Source: Micromonospora nigra (GTDB taxonomy: Bacteria > Actinomycetota > Actinomycetes > Mycobacteriales > Micromonosporaceae). From it: a stretch of DNA of 34,014 nt. The stretch is from NCBI RefSeq assembly GCF_900091585.1, contig NZ_FMHT01000001.1, positions 1-34,014 of the forward strand, read 5' to 3'. Made by a program: the position numbers and the translations under genes. Below the pieces are notes generated by a model. That model was not told the DNA's origin and ran no database searches. It worked only from the letters and a program-made list of their open reading frames with translations. This document shows positions 14,074-23,176 of the stretch, in pieces. How positions within the stretch are numbered: the first letter of the stretch is position 1; each line of letters starts with the position of its first letter.

Positions 14074-17000
14074 GTGACCATGACGATTTCGAGCGGTCAC
14101 AGCGTCGAGTACCTCACCGGCGCTGTGGCTGGCGGACGCGAGAACTACTACACGGGAGCCGTCACCGACGGTGAACCGCCGGGCCGGTGGTCCGGTGCCG
14201 GGGCGGCTGCGCTCGGCCTGTCGGGCGAGGTCGACCCGCAGCTGATGGAAGCGGTCTACGCGCATTTCGTGGACCCGCGCGACGCCCGGGTCACCAACCC
14301 GGACGCGTGGGCGGTCGCGGAGAAGCTCGGCGCTGGCGCCCGGAAGTACGCGACGCCGGAGGAGCGCCTGGCGCAGATGCTCGCCGACGAGCCGGACGCC
14401 ACTCCGGAGCGGGTGGCGCAGCTGCGATTGCAGGCGCAGAAGTCGACCCGCTCGGCGGTCGCGTTCCATGACGTGACGTTCTCCGTTCAGAAGAGCGTGA
14501 CCGTGCTGCACACGTCGTTCGAGGCCCAGGAGGTCGCCGCGCATCGGGCAGGCGACGAGGAGGCCGCCGAGGCGTGGGCGGAACACCGTCGGGCAGTCGA
14601 AGAGGCGATGTGGGCGGGCAATCGGGCAGGGCTGGACTACCTCGCTGACGCCGCCGGGTACGCCCGAATCGGGCACCACGGCGGCGGTGCCGGGCAGTTC
14701 ACCGACGCCCACGATTGGACGGTCGCGTCGTTCTTCCAGCACACCAGCCGGGACAACGATCCGCAGCTGCACATCCACAACGCCGTACTGAACCGGGTCC
14801 AGTGCGCCGACGGGAAGTGGCGGACGCTCGACTCCCGGGCGATGCACAAGCACCGCGGCGCGGCGGCCACCATCGCCGAACGGACCATGGAGGAGCACCT
14901 GACGCGCACGCTCGGCGTCCGGTTCGCCACCCGCCCGGACGGGAAGGCCCGCGAGGTCGTCGGCGTCGACCAGGCCGTAATGGACATGTTCAGCACCCGT
15001 CGACGGCAGATCACGAAGGCCACTCAACGGCTGGTCGCCGAGTTCCGGGAGAAGTACGGGCACGAGCCGAACGCGTTGCAGCTGGACCGGCTGCAACGGT
15101 CGGCGACGTTCGCCACCCGCAAGGCCAAGAGCCACGAGGGAGAGACCAACGAGGAACGGCTTGACCGGTGGGACGCGCAGCTGCGCGCCGAGGTCGCCGA
15201 CGGGCTCGCAGGGGTCGCCCGGGACGTGCTCGGCCACGCGACCGGCACCGCGCCGGCGGACGCGTTCAGCCCGGTCGCAGTCATTCAGGAGGCCATGGCC
15301 GAGGTTCAGGCCACCAAGGCGGCATGGACCCGCGCCGACCTGATCCGGGCGATCGGTCGGGCACTGCCCGACAGCCTCGGAGGGCTCGACGCCGGGCAGG
15401 TGCGCCGGGTGGTCGAAACGCTGGCCGATGCGGCACTGGACGCGCCCGCACCCGAATCGGGCAAGCCCGACGGAGTGCCCGGCGGGGCGACCACCCGGCA
15501 CGGCGCGGTGTCGGTGTCGTACGACGTCGACGCCCGAGTGCCGCAGGATCTCCGGCTGGACAACGGGGCGAGCGCGTACGTCCCGCCCGGTGCCCGACTG
15601 TTCGCCACCGTCGGGCACATCGCGGCGGAGCGGGCACTACGCGACTCCACGGTCACCCGGGGCCGGGCATCGGTGCCCGGTGCCCGAGCCCGACAGTGGC
15701 TCGCCCGGTGGGCGGAGGAGACCGGCGCCGGGCTCGGCGTCGACCAGGCCGCCGCAGTGGAGGGCGTGCTGACGTCCGGCGCGGCGGTGGAGGTGCTGAT
15801 CGGTCCGGCCGGCACGGGGAAGTCGTTCACGGTCGGGGCGCTCGCCGCAGCGTGGACCGACCCGGACCTGTGGGCGGGGAAGCCGCGCCGGGTGGTCGGG
15901 TTGGCCGCCTCGCAGATCGCTACCGAGGTGCTCGCTGGCGAAGGGCTCGACGCCCGCAACATCACGCGCTGGCTCGGCGCGCAACGCCGCCTCGCCGACC
16001 CGCAGGCGCACGCCAGCGCCGAAGACGAGGGGTGGCGGCTGCACGCCGGCGACCTGGTGGTCGTGGACGAGGCCAGCATGACCGACACGGCCGCGGTGGA
16101 GGAGATCCGCCGGTACGTCGACGCCGCCGGCGGGAAGCTGCTCCTAACCGGCGACCATCGGCAGCTGGCCGCCGTCGGGGCCGGCGGTGGGCTGGACATG
16201 GTGACCGGTCGCGCCGCCACGTACGAGCTGGCGGAGGTGCGACGGTTCCGAGCCCAGTGGGAGCGAGCCGCGTCACTGCGGCTGCGGGAGGGCGACCCAG
16301 ACGCGGTGCTCGAATACGAGCGGCACGGTCGGGTCCGTGACGGGGGCACCGTCGAGCAGGCCACCGACGCCGCTGCGCAAGCCTGGCTTGGTGACACCCT
16401 CCGGGGGAAGCATTCGCTACTGCTGGTCGACACCAACGAGCAGGCCGCGCAGGCGTCCGCCGCGCTGCGGGCGCAGCTGGTCGGGCTCGGCCTGGTCGAA
16501 GAGGACGGGGTGTGGCTCGACCGGCAGGGCACCCGCGCCGGGGTTGGCGATCTCATCCAGGCGCGGAAGATCGCGCGCCAGCTCGCCGGGTACGAGGGCA
16601 ACCGCCGTGGGCCGATCAACCGGGAGTACGCGCGGGTGATGGAGACGCGCGCGGACGGCAGCATGGTTGTGCAGGTGGTGACGGGCCGCGTCGACGGGGT
16701 GGAGCAGTACGGCGACCGGCTGACGCTGCCGGCCAGCTACGTCCGTGACCATGTGACCCTCGGGTACGCGTCCACGGTGCACAGCGCGCAGGGCGTCACC
16801 GTCGACACCACCCATTCCGTGGTCACCTCGGGCACCTCGCACGCCGCTCTGTACGTCGACGCGACCCGGGGCCGCGAGGACAACACGATGTACGTGGTCA
16901 CGGTCGCCGTCCCGGCCGACTCGCCGACCGGTGCCGCGCAGGACGCGGAGCGGGTGCGGCCGGCAGCGGTGCTCGCCGACATCGTGGAGGGCAGCGAGCC

Positions 17001-18513
17001 CGACCGGGCCGCGCTGGTTGAGGCGGAGGAGTCGGCCCGGGCCGCGCAGTCCATGAGGCTGATCGGGGCGCGACTGGCTGACGCTGGGGAGAAGCTTGCC
17101 AGCGCCCGGCACGCCGCCCTGTTCGATCGCCTGGCCGACGACGGGCTGCTGACCGCCGAGCAGCGGGAGGCCCTGGCCGGGGACGACGCCGCGCCGGCAC
17201 TGTCTCGGCTGATCCACGCGGCGGAGGTTGCCGGCCACGACGTCGACCAGGAGGTGACCGCCACCCTGGCGGGTCGGCCGCTGGACGGCGCGCGGTCCGT
17301 CGCGCAGGTGCTCCACGCGCGGCTGAACGAGCAGTGGGCGGGGCAGCTCGCGCCGACGGGCGACACGTTCGCCGAGCGGGTGCCGGAGATCGGTGGGGAG
17401 TGGGGCCGGTACGTGGACCGGCTCGCCGAGCTGGCCGACGACCGCCGGCGGCAGCTGGGCGCGGAGACCGTCGAGCAGGCCCCGCAGTGGGCAGTCGAGA
17501 CGCTCGGCCCGATCCCGGATGACGTGGTGGCTCGGCAGGAGTGGGAGCACCGCGCCGGGATCGTGGCGGCGCATCGGGAGCTGACCGACTGGACCGATGA
17601 CGCGCAGCCGCTCGGCCCAGCCCCGAAGGCCGGCCTGGTCGAGCAGCGCGCCAGCTGGCACGCAGCGTGGCGGGCGCTCGGCCGCCCGGAAGCCGACCGG
17701 GAAGAGGCGGAGATGTCCGACGGGCAGCTGCGGGTGCGCGCCCGCGCGTACGCCCGGGAGGAGCAGTGGGCGCCGGCGTGGGTCGGGGACGAGCTGGCCG
17801 CGACGTCGGCCGCCGCCGCCCGGCACCGGCAGGAGGCTGCCGTGCTGGCCGCCCGCGCTGCCGCCGCCGGCGACCCGATGACGGCGGAGACGTTGGAGCG
17901 GGAGGCCGCCGAGCGGGCCGAGCTGGCGGAGACGCTCGCCGAGCAGCAACAGCGGCTCGAAGCGGCCGACGCGGCGCGCGGCGAGTGGTACGCGCACACC
18001 GCAGCGACCCGCGCAGCGGCCGAGCGCGCCCGGGCCGAGATGACCGCCCGGGGCGTCGACCTGGACGACCCGGACGACCTGGTGACCGCTGAGGAGTGGT
18101 TGGCGGCGCAGGCCGAGGCGCAGCGCGCGGAGGATCCGACCCGCGAGGTTCGAGAGGAGCACGACCTGGCCGACGAGCGGGCCGCCCGGGACGCCGACGA
18201 CGCCGCGGCGTGGCCGTCGACCACCGCGCGGGACGCCGACACGCCGGAGCAGACCGCTCCCGAGCAGGAGCCGGCCGCCATCGAGCAGGTCGAGCCCGAC
18301 CAGCCGATGCCGGACGGGGTGCCCTCGATGGCGGAGACTGCCGCCGCGGTGATGCGCGCGCAGGCCGCCCTTCACGAGATCCAGCAGCGCGACGAGCAGG
18401 AGCGCCAGCACCGGGCGGCGGAGGAGGCCCGCCGCGCCGAGCTGGCGCAATGGCGGGAGCAGGACACCGCGCGGGAGGCCGAGCAGGACCGAGGATACGA
18501 CCGGTCGCGGTAG
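14074..18513 (+). CDS. traA: MobF-family (TraA/TrwC-like) relaxase-helicase
   Basis: This 1479-aa protein would nick one strand at oriT, stay bound through a tyrosine and unwind the DNA for transfer. N-terminal tyrosines Y13, Y25 and Y26 are nick candidates. The metal-binding cluster is H223 with QLHIH (H233, H235). A RecD-like helicase follows: Walker A GPAGTGKS (577-584), Walker B VVVDEAS (662-668), a TGDHRQLAAVG motif near 690, TVHSAQGVT (901-909) and ATRGRE (930-935). The last 450 residues are charged and helical. GTG 14074 was chosen because AGGAG ends six bases before it; an ATG two codons later is possible. The length is usual for actinobacterial TraA. It ends before a bidirectional terminator. 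Confidence 0.93.
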   Translation: MTMTISSGHSVEYLTGAVAGGRENYYTGAVTDGEPPGRWSGAGAAALGLSGEVDPQLMEAVYAHFVDPRDARVTNPDAWAVAEKLGAGARKYATPEERLAQMLADEPDATPERVAQLRLQAQKSTRSAVAFHDVTFSVQKSVTVLHTSFEAQEVAAHRAGDEEAAEAWAEHRRAVEEAMWAGNRAGLDYLADAAGYARIGHHGGGAGQFTDAHDWTVASFFQHTSRDNDPQLHIHNAVLNRVQCADGKWRTLDSRAMHKHRGAAATIAERTMEEHLTRTLGVRFATRPDGKAREVVGVDQAVMDMFSTRRRQITKATQRLVAEFREKYGHEPNALQLDRLQRSATFATRKAKSHEGETNEERLDRWDAQLRAEVADGLAGVARDVLGHATGTAPADAFSPVAVIQEAMAEVQATKAAWTRADLIRAIGRALPDSLGGLDAGQVRRVVETLADAALDAPAPESGKPDGVPGGATTRHGAVSVSYDVDARVPQDLRLDNGASAYVPPGARLFATVGHIAAERALRDSTVTRGRASVPGARARQWLARWAEETGAGLGVDQAAAVEGVLTSGAAVEVLIGPAGTGKSFTVGALAAAWTDPDLWAGKPRRVVGLAASQIATEVLAGEGLDARNITRWLGAQRRLADPQAHASAEDEGWRLHAGDLVVVDEASMTDTAAVEEIRRYVDAAGGKLLLTGDHRQLAAVGAGGGLDMVTGRAATYELAEVRRFRAQWERAASLRLREGDPDAVLEYERHGRVRDGGTVEQATDAAAQAWLGDTLRGKHSLLLVDTNEQAAQASAALRAQLVGLGLVEEDGVWLDRQGTRAGVGDLIQARKIARQLAGYEGNRRGPINREYARVMETRADGSMVVQVVTGRVDGVEQYGDRLTLPASYVRDHVTLGYASTVHSAQGVTVDTTHSVVTSGTSHAALYVDATRGREDNTMYVVTVAVPADSPTGAAQDAERVRPAAVLADIVEGSEPDRAALVEAEESARAAQSMRLIGARLADAGEKLASARHAALFDRLADDGLLTAEQREALAGDDAAPALSRLIHAAEVAGHDVDQEVTATLAGRPLDGARSVAQVLHARLNEQWAGQLAPTGDTFAERVPEIGGEWGRYVDRLAELADDRRRQLGAETVEQAPQWAVETLGPIPDDVVARQEWEHRAGIVAAHRELTDWTDDAQPLGPAPKAGLVEQRASWHAAWRALGRPEADREEAEMSDGQLRVRARAYAREEQWAPAWVGDELAATSAAAARHRQEAAVLAARAAAAGDPMTAETLEREAAERAELAETLAEQQQRLEAADAARGEWYAHTAATRAAAERARAEMTARGVDLDDPDDLVTAEEWLAAQAEAQRAEDPTREVREEHDLADERAARDADDAAAWPSTTARDADTPEQTAPEQEPAAIEQVEPDQPMPDGVPSMAETAAAVMRAQAALHEIQQRDEQERQHRAAEEARRAELAQWREQDTAREAEQDRGYDRSR

Positions 18514-18530
18514 TGCCCGGATCAAGACTG

Positions 18531-18558
18531 AAGGCCCCCACGAATCCGTGGGGGCCTT
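18531..18558. terminator. Bidirectional terminator between convergent operons
   Basis: AAGGCCCCCACG (18531-18542), loop AATC, and the exact complement (18547-18558) form a perfect 12-bp stem. It lies 17 bases after the relaxase stop and 26 bases after the last minus-strand gene (18585). Confidence 0.9.
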
Positions 18559-18584
18559 CTCGCGTCGGGTGAGCTGCTCGGGGC

Positions 18585-19148
18585 CTACGACGCTGCCGGG
18601 TCTGCGGTGGCGATGCTCGGGTCACTGGCTGGCGGCACTGCGCCCGCCGGGTGCGGACGAACCATCCGCAGCGCTACCAGCGAGGCCAGCCCGCCGACCA
18701 GGAGGTCGAAAGGCAAGGTAAGCAGCGCGCCGAGCACCGTGGTCAGCCAGAACTCGACGGCCACCAGGCCGGGCAGCAGCGCGAACAGCAGCAGCAGGCC
18801 GCCGCTGACCGCCAGCGCCGTCCGGGGCACGGAGAACCGGTGGCGGTGCAGCTGCACCACGGCGTAGACCACGGCGGCGACCGCGAAGGCGTGCGAGGCC
18901 ACCGCTCCGCCGTACGCCTGCGCCTCGGGCGCCCCGGCGTTCATATACAGCTCGGCCTGCGTGGTGACCACGAACCGGCCGTAGAAGAACGTCGGGACGG
19001 CGACGAACATCAGCGGGATTGCCGCTACCACGGCCACCGGCCCGACCTCGTCCACATCCGCAGTGACGCGGCGCATTCCGAGGGCAAGGCGGTTGAGCAG
19101 GGTCGAGGCGCGGGACTCGTGGGGCGGGTAGAGCGCATCCATGAGCAT
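18585..19148 (-). CDS. Four-helix integral membrane protein
   Basis: The 187-aa product has hydrophobic segments at about 35-58 (VGPVAVVAAIPLMFVAVPTFFYG), 80-100 (AVASHAFAVAAVVYAVVQL), 108-130 (ALAVSGGLLLLFALLPGLVAV) and 133-158 (LTTVLGALLTLPFDLLVGGLASLVAL), then a proline-rich cytoplasmic-type tail. Family not recognised; the layout recalls DUF2637/SpdB-like proteins, but I cannot confirm it. The ATG at 19148 follows GGGAG by four bases; the ATG at 19142 has a ten-base gap and is an equal choice. It is the last gene of the M48/ATPase operon, which hints at a membrane component of the same machine. Confidence 0.72.
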   Translation of the reverse strand: MLMDALYPPHESRASTLLNRLALGMRRVTADVDEVGPVAVVAAIPLMFVAVPTFFYGRFVVTTQAELYMNAGAPEAQAYGGAVASHAFAVAAVVYAVVQLHRHRFSVPRTALAVSGGLLLLFALLPGLVAVEFWLTTVLGALLTLPFDLLVGGLASLVALRMVRPHPAGAVPPASDPSIATADPAAS

Positions 19149-19209
19149 CAGGCTCCCACGCGGGGGTGACACTGCGCCACCGGCTGCCCACACAGCGCCG
19201 GACCCCTGC

Positions 19210-20421
19210 TCACCCGTCCCAGGTGATCCGGCCGCCGGCGACCGAAACGGTCCCGCTCACGCTGATGTCCACCGTGGTGGCGGTCGCTGTCCACGTTCTC
19301 GGTTCGATGACGTCGAGGGTGTACGAGTAGTCGGCGCGAGCCCGGCCCGGCGCGACCGTGTGGACGGTCACCGCCCCGTCGTCAGCCTGGCGCAGCTCTA
19401 CCCGGGGGTACCCGAGTACGGTCCACCGTGCTCCCCGGGTGAAGGAGTACCGCGTTTCGGCCCGCATCGGGCAGTTGCTCAGCGGCCCGGTGCCGGTGTC
19501 CGGCTGGAGGGTCGGCTGAGCGGCGCAGGCGTCGACCCGCTCCCGGATCTGGCGCGTCACCACGTCGACCACCTCCGGCCGTACGGCCACGTTGACCGTG
19601 ACGGCCTGGCGCTCGCCGGCGATGACCACGGTTGACGGTCGGGCCGCAACCAGCGGCGTTTCCACGGCCGCCAGGGTGTAGATGCCGGGCGGCGCCCACA
19701 CCGCGCCGTCGCGGCGGTCGCCGGCCGTCGCCTCCCGAACGGTGGGCACCTCGCCCCCGGCGAGCCGGGCCGTGGCCACGGTGGCGCTCAGGACGTCGAC
19801 CAGCGCACCGGGCGGGGTGACCACCCGCCAGGACCGGGAGAGGCCGCGGCCGTCGCGGATGAGCGTCACCGCCTGGTCGTGCGCCTGGCCGTCGACCCGG
19901 TACCGCACGCTGACCGTGGCCCGGTTGCGGTTCGGCCGCCGGGTGCTGTCGCCGGCCGCTGGGTCGCCGTAGGCCACGGTCAGGATCTCCACCTGGTCGG
20001 GAGGCTGGTAACCCGTCCGCAGCGCCGCAGGGTGGCACAGCGGCCCGCCGGCGCAGCCGGCCAGCTCGGCGAGCCGGCCGCCGTCGCGGTCCGCCAGCGC
20101 GGCGAACACCTCCCGTACCTGATCGTCTGGACCGTTGCCAGCCGCTACCAGGCTGGTAACGGCGTACCCCGCCAGCAGGATCACGCCGAGGCCGCCGGCG
20201 ATGGCCAGCCGCAGCCGTCGACCGGGTGGCCACCACCGCCGCCGGCGAGCCGAGGGCGGCGGGTCGGTCACCACCTGGTCGCCGTTGGCGGGCGGCCGGG
20301 GAGCGGGGATCAGCGCCGCCGCCGGGGAGAGCTCGGCGCCGCAGGCCCTGCAGAAGCGGGCACCGGGCCGCGCCGGCGCGGAGCAGCGTGGGCAGCGCGG
20401 CGGCGCGTCGACCTCGGTCAC
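19210..20421 (-). CDS. Zinc-ribbon, single-pass membrane protein with large outer domain
   Basis: The 403-aa product begins with a zinc ribbon (C10, C13, C24, C27), a proline-rich linker and a basic run (RRRRWW), then one membrane helix (about 69-93) and about 310 residues predicted outside. The outer part starts with a helical piece (DDQVREVFAALADRDGGRLAELAG) like the NTF2-type fold in TcpC/VirB8-type transfer proteins, followed by beta-rich segments. The plan resembles TcaA-like envelope proteins too. Its GTG overlaps the ATPase stop (GTGA), so it is made together with the coupling ATPase. A scaffold for a transfer apparatus is the likeliest role (inference). Confidence 0.7.
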   Translation of the reverse strand: MTEVDAPPRCPRCSAPARPGARFCRACGAELSPAAALIPAPRPPANGDQVVTDPPPSARRRRWWPPGRRLRLAIAGGLGVILLAGYAVTSLVAAGNGPDDQVREVFAALADRDGGRLAELAGCAGGPLCHPAALRTGYQPPDQVEILTVAYGDPAAGDSTRRPNRNRATVSVRYRVDGQAHDQAVTLIRDGRGLSRSWRVVTPPGALVDVLSATVATARLAGGEVPTVREATAGDRRDGAVWAPPGIYTLAAVETPLVAARPSTVVIAGERQAVTVNVAVRPEVVDVVTRQIRERVDACAAQPTLQPDTGTGPLSNCPMRAETRYSFTRGARWTVLGYPRVELRQADDGAVTVHTVAPGRARADYSYTLDVIEPRTWTATATTVDISVSGTVSVAGGRITWDG

Positions 20422-21836
20422 GCGGGCACCTGGCCCGCCGGGGTGTAGCCGGCGCGTGCCCGGAACGGCTCCATGAGGCCCGCCGGCCGCGTCTCGACCA
20501 TCAGCGGCGAATCACTGCGGTAGAACAGCCAGGCGTGCAGCGGAGGCGTGCGCTGGAGGGCGTCGACCGGCAGGACGGGCCGGTACAGGCTGCCGACCGC
20601 GTTCTGTCGGCCGCCGCCGTCGCGGTCGCCGAGGCGGCCCGGTTGCGTCGGGGAGCGGGTCGGGTCGACGCCACCGGCGTAGTAGGTCACCTGAGTTTCG
20701 CGGTACTCCCCCGCCCATCCGGAGATGTCCCGCAGGTCGGCCCCGTTGGACATCCCGCCGAAGATGACCTTTGCCGTGGTCGCGGTCAGGATCGATTGCT
20801 GGACGTCGGCACCGTACCGGGCGCGGAGCTGCGCGAGGCTCTGCGCGGCCCACAGGGTGACGATGCCCCGGCCGCCGCCCTCGGAGACGAGCGCGGGCAG
20901 CGACTCCAGGGGCGCGATGTTGGGCACCTCATCGAGTGCCAGGAGCAGCCGCGGATCGAGCCGGCCCAGCGGTGACGCCGCCGCCAGCTCTGCCGCGCGC
21001 TGCGCGATGGAGTCGACCAGGCCGACGATCATCGGCGCGGCCACCGCCTGGTAGTGCGAGGGGCCGACGACGAACAGGGTCGACCGGGTAGACAGGAAGC
21101 GGTCCACGTCGAAGGTCGGCCCGGTGGTCGAGGCGAGTACGCGCGGTTCCGCCGTGGCGTCGAGGGTGTTCCTGGCTACCGAGTAGAACGACCCGCGCTC
21201 GCGCTCGCCGAGCAGGTTCATCGCCTGCAAGTCGTCCGCCCAGCTCGCCGCCGCCGACTGCGACTCTTGGAGCAGGTCGACCGGCTCTCGAACGTCCTGC
21301 CTGGCCAGCCAGCGGCGGACGTCGACCATGCTGCGGCGGCCGTCGCCGGCGACGGCCGCCGCGTGGAACACCGCGCGCAGGATGGTCGCCGCGCCGGCCC
21401 GCCAGTGCTCGCCGTCGGTGATGCCCCGCCCGACTACGGCCACCATCGCGGAGGCCCGCCGGTACGCCACCGAGGGATCGGCGCAGCCGGCCAGCGGGGA
21501 CCAGTGCAGCGACGTCACGCCGGGCTCGCTGCCGAACGGGTCGTACACGTAGACGTCCCCGCCGTGCTGCTCGGCGAGGTGGCGCCGCCAGTCGCCGGCC
21601 GCGCGGAGCAGGTCGCCCCGGGTCGAGGTGGCCACGACCGGCCCGTCCCAGGTCAACAGGGCCGGGATGATGAGGCCCGAGGATTTGCCGTAGCGGGGTG
21701 GGCCGACGATGCCCACGGAGTCCTCCGGGCTGGACCAGCACGGCCGGTGCCCGTCGCGCGGGTCCAGGCCGAGGTACACGGCCTGACGCGGTACCGGGTC
21801 GAACGCCGGCAGCGGCGCGAAGTCGGTCACGATCAC
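20418..21836 (-). CDS. TraG/VirD4-like ATPase lacking a membrane anchor
   Basis: The 472-aa product starts almost directly at the ATPase core: Walker A VGPPRYGKSS at about 44-53, Walker B LLLALDEVPN near 297-305, then the family motif TLWAAQSLAQLRARYG and a conserved tail. The usual two N-terminal membrane helices of coupling proteins are absent. The GTG at 21836 overlaps the M48 protease stop (GTGA); GTG 21830 with GGAAGGGG upstream is an alternative. Because both neighbours are membrane proteins made from the same message, anchoring by a partner is plausible. It is distinct from the anchored ATPase at 5965-7671. Confidence 0.85.
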   Translation of the reverse strand: MIVTDFAPLPAFDPVPRQAVYLGLDPRDGHRPCWSSPEDSVGIVGPPRYGKSSGLIIPALLTWDGPVVATSTRGDLLRAAGDWRRHLAEQHGGDVYVYDPFGSEPGVTSLHWSPLAGCADPSVAYRRASAMVAVVGRGITDGEHWRAGAATILRAVFHAAAVAGDGRRSMVDVRRWLARQDVREPVDLLQESQSAAASWADDLQAMNLLGERERGSFYSVARNTLDATAEPRVLASTTGPTFDVDRFLSTRSTLFVVGPSHYQAVAAPMIVGLVDSIAQRAAELAAASPLGRLDPRLLLALDEVPNIAPLESLPALVSEGGGRGIVTLWAAQSLAQLRARYGADVQQSILTATTAKVIFGGMSNGADLRDISGWAGEYRETQVTYYAGGVDPTRSPTQPGRLGDRDGGGRQNAVGSLYRPVLPVDALQRTPPLHAWLFYRSDSPLMVETRPAGLMEPFRARAGYTPAGQVPA

Positions 21837-23176
21837 CACCCCTTCCGGACCGTCGACCGGTCCGACCAGCCCGGCAGCGCCCGCGTCAGCGGGTGGTCCT
21901 CCCGCAGCGGCGCCGGATGCTCGCCGCGCTCCAGGCGTTCCAGTCGCAGTTCGTTCGGCGGATGGGTGGCCAGGACCGCCCGGTCCCAGCCGGACCGGTC
22001 TCCGTCGAAGCTGTGCCGCAGGTAGCTCAGGGCCGCCCGCAGGCCCGCGCCGTAGCCGGCCGCCGCCGCCACGGCGTCGGCCCGGTACTCGGCCTGTCGC
22101 CACAGCCGCGCTTGGACGGGGACCACGAGGTACCGCACCGTCACCAGCACCGGCCACAGCAGCACCCGCACGGCGAAGTGCAGCGGCCGGGAGGACCCGC
22201 GCAAGAGCCGGTCGGCCAGCTCGTAGAGCAGGTAGAGCGGCAGCGCCACGCCGCGCGCCCAGGCCATCGCCACCGGGTCGCCGGCCCGCCAGTGCGCCAG
22301 CTCGTGAGCGAGGACGCCGGCCACCTGGTCGCGGTCGTAGTCGAGCTGCTCCAACAGCCCGTAGTTGATGACGACGTGCCGGACGTACGCGCTCGCGTTG
22401 GGCTCGCGCCGGTCGTCGACCAGCAGCCGCGGCAACGTCCGCAGTCCCATCCGCGCCGCGACGTCGGCCACGATCGGGCCGAGCCACGCCGCCTCCCGGC
22501 GGGACAGCCGCCGGGCGCCGGCGATCCGTAGCCGGGTGCTCTCCGTGGCCACGGTCCACACCAGGTAGAGCGCGCCGACGACCAGCGCGGTCACGACCTG
22601 GCCGAGCGCGACCGCCCACGGCCACGTCGGGTCGCCGTCCGCCAGGGCTTCCCAGGGCCACACGGCCGCCATCCAGGCGAGCCGGCCGGCACCGTGCACC
22701 GCGCCGAGGACGCCGCCGACGATGCCGCCGACCTGAGCCGCAGCCGTGGGGAGTAGCTGCTCTGCCTTGATGGGCAGGGGGAAAACCCAGGTCAGGAGAG
22801 CGTCGAGGCGGGAGAGCACGCCCTGACCGGCGATGGTGCCGGACACCACGCCGGCGAGGCCGCCGAACACGGCCCCGATGGCGGCCAGGAGAACGACGAA
22901 CGGCACGTTGAACCAGGCCGCGACGAGTCCGGCGCCGGTCCCGGTCAGGTTCCGGCCCAGGGTGGAGCGCGCCCAGGTGGCCCCGCCGGGCCCGTGCGGT
23001 CGGTCGCCCACCTGGTCGACGTCGACCGGCGCAACCGGGGTTGTCGGTGGCGGCAGCAGCTCGGCAGCCGCCGGCCGCCGTGGTGATGGGATGGGCGACC
23101 GCTCGACCGTGGCCCCGCAGCGCCCGCAGGCCGCCGCGCCGGCCGAAAGCGCCGCGCCGCACTGGTCGCAGAACAC
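21833..23176 (-). CDS. M48-family membrane zinc protease with N-terminal zinc ribbon
   Basis: The 447-aa product carries a zinc ribbon (C3, C6, C17, C20), a proline-rich linker, hydrophobic segments at about 82-118, 140-165 and 186-210, then an M48 catalytic domain. This shows PNASAYVRHVVINYGLL near 259, HELAH (291-295) and the third ligand E363 in EYRADAVA, and a late THPPNELRLERL motif. HtpX-like proteases cleave membrane proteins; here the target is unknown. GTG 23176 was chosen because GGGGGAGG lies seven bases upstream. It heads the operon with the anchorless TraG-like ATPase, to which it is coupled by GTGA. The copy A twin is indel-ridden. Confidence 0.85.
   Translation of the reverse strand: MFCDQCGAALSAGAAACGRCGATVERSPIPSPRRPAAAELLPPPTTPVAPVDVDQVGDRPHGPGGATWARSTLGRNLTGTGAGLVAAWFNVPFVVLLAAIGAVFGGLAGVVSGTIAGQGVLSRLDALLTWVFPLPIKAEQLLPTAAAQVGGIVGGVLGAVHGAGRLAWMAAVWPWEALADGDPTWPWAVALGQVVTALVVGALYLVWTVATESTRLRIAGARRLSRREAAWLGPIVADVAARMGLRTLPRLLVDDRREPNASAYVRHVVINYGLLEQLDYDRDQVAGVLAHELAHWRAGDPVAMAWARGVALPLYLLYELADRLLRGSSRPLHFAVRVLLWPVLVTVRYLVVPVQARLWRQAEYRADAVAAAAGYGAGLRAALSYLRHSFDGDRSGWDRAVLATHPPNELRLERLERGEHPAPLREDHPLTRALPGWSDRSTVRKGW

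Noticed and set aside
16417..18525. 702-codon open frame antisense to the relaxase gene
   Set aside because: Composition is that of a shadow frame, there is no start signal, and it reads through the terminator side of the relaxase gene.
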